Assembly (NCBI RefSeq): GCF_029910235.1
Contig: NZ_CP112874.1
Span: 1,178,001 to 1,242,000, forward strand
Direction: 5' to 3'
From: Pseudanabaena galeata CCNP1313
GTDB taxonomy: Bacteria > Cyanobacteriota > Cyanobacteriia > Pseudanabaenales > Pseudanabaenaceae
Length of the DNA: 64,000 bases
Shown: piece by piece, positions 61,508 through 64,000 of the stretch
How positions within the stretch are numbered: the stretch's first letter is position 1
How the letters are laid out: each line of letters opens with the position of its first letter
The notes under the pieces: generated by a model
Seen by the model: only the letters and a program-made list of their open reading frames with translations
What the model was told of the DNA's origin: nothing
The model's database searches: none
Program-made: the position numbers and the translations under genes

Positions 61508-62035
61508 TTAATAATTAGCCACAGTCTGCCATTCCGCCACCAGCGCAGGGGGAACCGATAGACTAATTGCATCACCATTGAGCGTAGGCAAAGAAATCTT
61601 TAAAGGAATCTCCGCTTGCAATTCTGCTAACAAAGGTTGCAGATCGTACTGCCCGACATTCCCCTGCGCTCCCTCTTTGAAAATGTTGCTAGAGGTATCA
61701 ATAGCCGTGAGGGTTTTACCCAAGGAATTGCTTAAAGTTAAAGGCTGAGCATGATCGATCGCCACCAAATTAGGAAATCCCACCAAGCGCAACTCAAAAC
61801 TACTATTGCCATCAGGACGCGATCGCTTGAAAGCGATCGTCTGCCATGTATTGCCATGCTGATCCTTGAGGGATTGACGCGATTGATAGACCATTTGATT
61901 TGGCGCTTCTTCTAATTGGCGAATCGCTGCTGAAGCACTAGGCGTATCAAGTACACCAAATCCGATTAAGGTAAAAATTGCGATCGCACCTATCAGCAAT
62001 AACCAAGAAAAAAATTGACGAATTTGGCAGCTCAT
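61508..62035 (-). CDS. DUF3122 family protein, exported
   Basis: 175 aa. An N-terminal membrane segment or signal peptide (FFSWLLLIGAIAIFTLIGFG) is followed by EEAPNQMVYQSRQSLKDQHG, NTWQTIAFKR and LRLVGFPNLVAIDHAQPLTL, which fit DUF3122, a cyanobacterial family of unknown role. Located between the ArsR regulator and SCP2-like gene. Confidence 0.75.
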   Translation of the reverse strand: MSCQIRQFFSWLLLIGAIAIFTLIGFGVLDTPSASAAIRQLEEAPNQMVYQSRQSLKDQHGNTWQTIAFKRSRPDGNSSFELRLVGFPNLVAIDHAQPLTLSNSLGKTLTAIDTSSNIFKEGAQGNVGQYDLQPLLAELQAEIPLKISLPTLNGDAISLSVPPALVAEWQTVANY

Positions 62036-62072
62036 TAAATCTAGATCCTATTGTTTTTGAAATTGCTAAAAA

Positions 62073-62408
62073 TTAACTCTGGCAAAGATTTGAACTGTTT
62101 TTTGAACTGTTTTTTGAACTGTCTGTCGATCCACGAGTAGAACTGCATAGCATCAGCAACTCTGTATCAATGACTCGATAAAATCGCCACACACTCTCAC
62201 GCCGACAGGCTACCACTCCCGCATCCTTCATCAATCGCAAATGCTTTGATACATTGCCTTGATGGAGTCCAGTGCGATCGCAGATATCCTGAACACTGCG
62301 CTCTTGATTACAAATTGCCATCAGAATTTGCAAACGGGTTGGATCTGACAAAGCACGGAATCGATTTGCCAGAGTTTCCAATTCACTAGGATTGAGGGTG
62401 ATATCCAT
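62073..62408 (-). CDS. ArsR family transcriptional regulator
   Basis: 111 aa, AGGAGC before the ATG. Winged HTH: FRALSDPTRLQILMAICNQE, SVQDICDRTGLHQGNVSKHL, RRESVWRFYRVIDTELLMLC. Cys residues at ~33, 43, 68 and 86 could sense sulfide/persulfide or a metal, as in BigR/SqrR-type repressors, but the exact pair cannot be assigned. The C-terminus (SSKNSSKNSSN) comes from a short DNA repeat. Probably controls this cluster. Confidence 0.85.
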   Translation of the reverse strand: MDITLNPSELETLANRFRALSDPTRLQILMAICNQERSVQDICDRTGLHQGNVSKHLRLMKDAGVVACRRESVWRFYRVIDTELLMLCSSTRGSTDSSKNSSKNSSNLCQS

Positions 62409-62448
62409 GTCTGCTCCTATTCAAAATTAGAGTAAAACCCATTCCTAT

Positions 62449-63753
62449 TCATGCTCTAATTTGAACTGCTTCAGGTTCTGGGATCGGAATAATTGGCTCC
62501 ACTAATGGCAACCCGATCGCCTTAAAACCAAGCTTCTCAAACCAAGGAATCGTCCAACCAAAGCGCATTTTCGTGAGAAAATATTTCTCAAATCCAGCTT
62601 TCATCCAAGACACCCAGATCCCGTGATAGATCAAAGCGCGTTTGCGATCGCCTGACGCATTAGGCAAAAGCGGATCGGCTAAAAATAGCGCTCCTGTATT
62701 CCCAAAATCGGCAAAGCAAATCGCTTGTAAGGTTGGTCTGCACTGATTACCAGTAGAGACTCCTAACTCTAGGGCAATATTCTGGGCGATCGCCAAAGCC
62801 ATTTCTTCCGACATCAATCCCACCTTGGGCGCACCCGTAGGAATTGGCGTTTGCTCCACGGCTTTAAGTTGGGTGACTACGCCGACAGAATAAATTGAAG
62901 TAAATTCTGGATGGCGATAGGTCGGCAAGACAGGCACAAAACCTTTGACATCAGTTAATCCGACCGCTTCACGGAGAAACTTGGGTCCTCGGAAAGGCGG
63001 TAACACCATTGTAAATTTAGAAGGAATCACGCTCCCATCAACCAAATGCACAGCATCAGATTCAAAATGGGAAATAGCCGTATTTTCCATCAGCTCGATT
63101 TCCCGATCTGCCATAAATTTACGCATCAGCCAGCGTGAGCTTGCCATACCGCCGATGCCTAGATGTCCTGCATAGGGTTCAGAAGTAATGAAAGTGATTG
63201 GAACTTGCGATCGCAGTCCTTTTTTCTTCAATTGATCATGGATCAAAAAAGCAAACTCATAGGCGGGACCAAAACAACTCGCTCCTGGGGACGCACCCAC
63301 CACGATCGGTCCTGGATTCTCTAAGAATTGCTCCCATGCTTCACCAGCTAACACTGCATGATGTGGATTACAAATTGATTGGGTATAGCCACCTTCGGGT
63401 CCTAATCCCTTCAGAGCATCCAAGGCAAGTTCAGGTCCCGTGGCAATTACTGCATAGTCATAGTCCAATGTGCGATCGTCGCCCATCTTGATCTGACGCA
63501 ACTTTGGATCGATCGCCGTGACTGCTGCATGAATAAACTCAATGTCATGCTTAGCAACAGTTTTTGCTAAATCCAATTGAATACTATCAAGGGATTTTAA
63601 TCCTAGCGCCACCCAAGGTAGAGAAGGCACAAAGGTAAACTTTGGTTGATTGGAAATAAGCGTGATCTTATGTTCACGGGGTAATACATGCCTCAACTCG
63701 TAAGCAGCAGGTAAACCTCCTAATCCAGCGCCAATCACAACAACGCGAGCCAT
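62449..63753 (-). CDS. sqr: Sulfide:quinone reductase-like FAD oxidoreductase
   Basis: 434 aa from ATG 63753 (AGGAGTCGAG upstream; an in-frame start at 63837 is less likely). FAD-binding VVIGAGLGGLPAAYELRH, second dinucleotide segment, and Cys residues in SICNPHHAV, GASPGASCFGPAYEFAF and QCRPTLQAICFADFGNTGAL. The family oxidises sulfide to polysulfide at the membrane and passes electrons to quinone. The neighbouring rhodanese, ArsR and DUF2892 genes support sulfur handling. Confidence 0.88.
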   Translation of the reverse strand: MARVVVIGAGLGGLPAAYELRHVLPREHKITLISNQPKFTFVPSLPWVALGLKSLDSIQLDLAKTVAKHDIEFIHAAVTAIDPKLRQIKMGDDRTLDYDYAVIATGPELALDALKGLGPEGGYTQSICNPHHAVLAGEAWEQFLENPGPIVVGASPGASCFGPAYEFAFLIHDQLKKKGLRSQVPITFITSEPYAGHLGIGGMASSRWLMRKFMADREIELMENTAISHFESDAVHLVDGSVIPSKFTMVLPPFRGPKFLREAVGLTDVKGFVPVLPTYRHPEFTSIYSVGVVTQLKAVEQTPIPTGAPKVGLMSEEMALAIAQNIALELGVSTGNQCRPTLQAICFADFGNTGALFLADPLLPNASGDRKRALIYHGIWVSWMKAGFEKYFLTKMRFGWTIPWFEKLGFKAIGLPLVEPIIPIPEPEAVQIRA

Positions 63754-63841
63754 AATCTCGACTCCTAAAAAAATAAATTTATAAAAATTTTTAATAAATG
63801 CTCCTAGTGTGAGGATGGTGCAAAGCACTATCCTCATACCT

Positions 63842-64000
63842 TCACTCTCTCACTCCTAATTTTTGCAGTACCACAATCAACGGACACCAGTTGGTAAAAG
63901 CCGATTGCAGCAAGTTTAGTCCGACAAATGCAGTCAAAAACAGCCAATTGACATTAATCAGCGATAGAGACAAGCTGAGCAAAACCATACTGCCTGCGAC
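63842..64000 (-). CDS. DUF2892 membrane protein (partial, C-terminus)
   Basis: 53 codons to TGA 63842: VAGSMVLLSLSLSLINVNWL, FLTAFVGLNLLQSAFTNWCP, LIVVLQKLGVRE. The two-helix pattern with FTNWCP is typical of DUF2892 inner-membrane proteins, often linked to rhodaneses and sulfide oxidation. The start is outside the window. Confidence 0.8.
   Translation of the reverse strand, partial: VAGSMVLLSLSLSLINVNWLFLTAFVGLNLLQSAFTNWCPLIVVLQKLGVRE

Noticed and set aside
62945-63491. Plus-strand ORFs opposite sqr
   Set aside because: Antisense shadows; codon pattern and motifs belong to the minus-strand oxidoreductase.

Overview
The window is cyanobacterial chromosome. The HIP1-type octamer GCGATCGC is scattered through almost every gene and spacer. 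Several gene families here are largely cyanobacterial: CHAT/TPR with DUF928, DUF1400 hydrolase, DevB/DevC exporter parts, an FHA-domain class A penicillin-binding protein, DUF3122, and ISKra4. Gene style and intergenic palindromes remind me of filamentous Pseudanabaena-like genomes, but that is inference. No rRNA, tRNA or CRISPR array was seen.

Layout. 0-6 kb: a partial secreted protein, a CHAT-protease-like TPR protein, a DUF928 protein and a receiver-histidine kinase. 6.2-9.5 kb: a minus-strand lipid operon (CDP-alcohol phosphatidyltransferase, CdsA-like cytidylyltransferase, acyltransferase, methyltransferase). 9.7-23.4 kb: housekeeping and envelope genes (GNAT-like hypothetical, DUF1400 hydrolase, DevB/DevC without DevA, RecB-like/DUF2779 nuclease, a repeat-bearing hypothetical, cobS, a C-terminal processing protease, cysK). 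23.6-25.9 kb: a small HutX-like protein, then a compact three-gene unit (TIGR04255 family plus two unrecognised proteins).

26.0-29.7 kb is a toxin-antitoxin island tiled with a short HIP1-containing repeat. Nearly every toxin is deleted, frameshifted or stopped, while most antitoxins remain open. Only one PemK/MazF pair is intact. 29.8-32.6 kb: HU and a class A PBP. 32.7-38.7 kb: a chaperone-usher pilus locus (two putative subunits, chaperone, usher) damaged by an IS630 element inside the usher signal peptide and an IS30 element just upstream of the first subunit gene. ISKra4 and IS5 copies follow, with a LuxR-type regulator and a universal stress protein between them.

44-50.5 kb is the most unusual accessory region: an LRR-Roc-COR (Roco) GTPase with two C-terminal membrane segments sits 5 bp upstream of a second, LRR-less Roco-like protein whose G3 motif is degenerate. 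Remnants of a further related protein lie downstream, and a DUF433/truncated DUF5615 pair and a small hypothetical lie upstream. 50.7-55.5 kb: two methyltransferases, then feoA(fused)-feoB-feoC with a Fur-box-like site. 55.7-64 kb: a minus-strand cluster for sulfide handling and efflux (DUF2892, sulfide:quinone reductase, ArsR regulator, DUF3122, SCP2-like, rhodanese, RND adaptor and pump).

Intergenic DNA is rich in long near-perfect palindromes at gene ends and in several non-coding repeat families (TATAGCAAT-ended elements, CTGATGTTACG-ended MITEs, GATCCCCC repeats). Together with four IS copies they account for most of the non-coding sequence.
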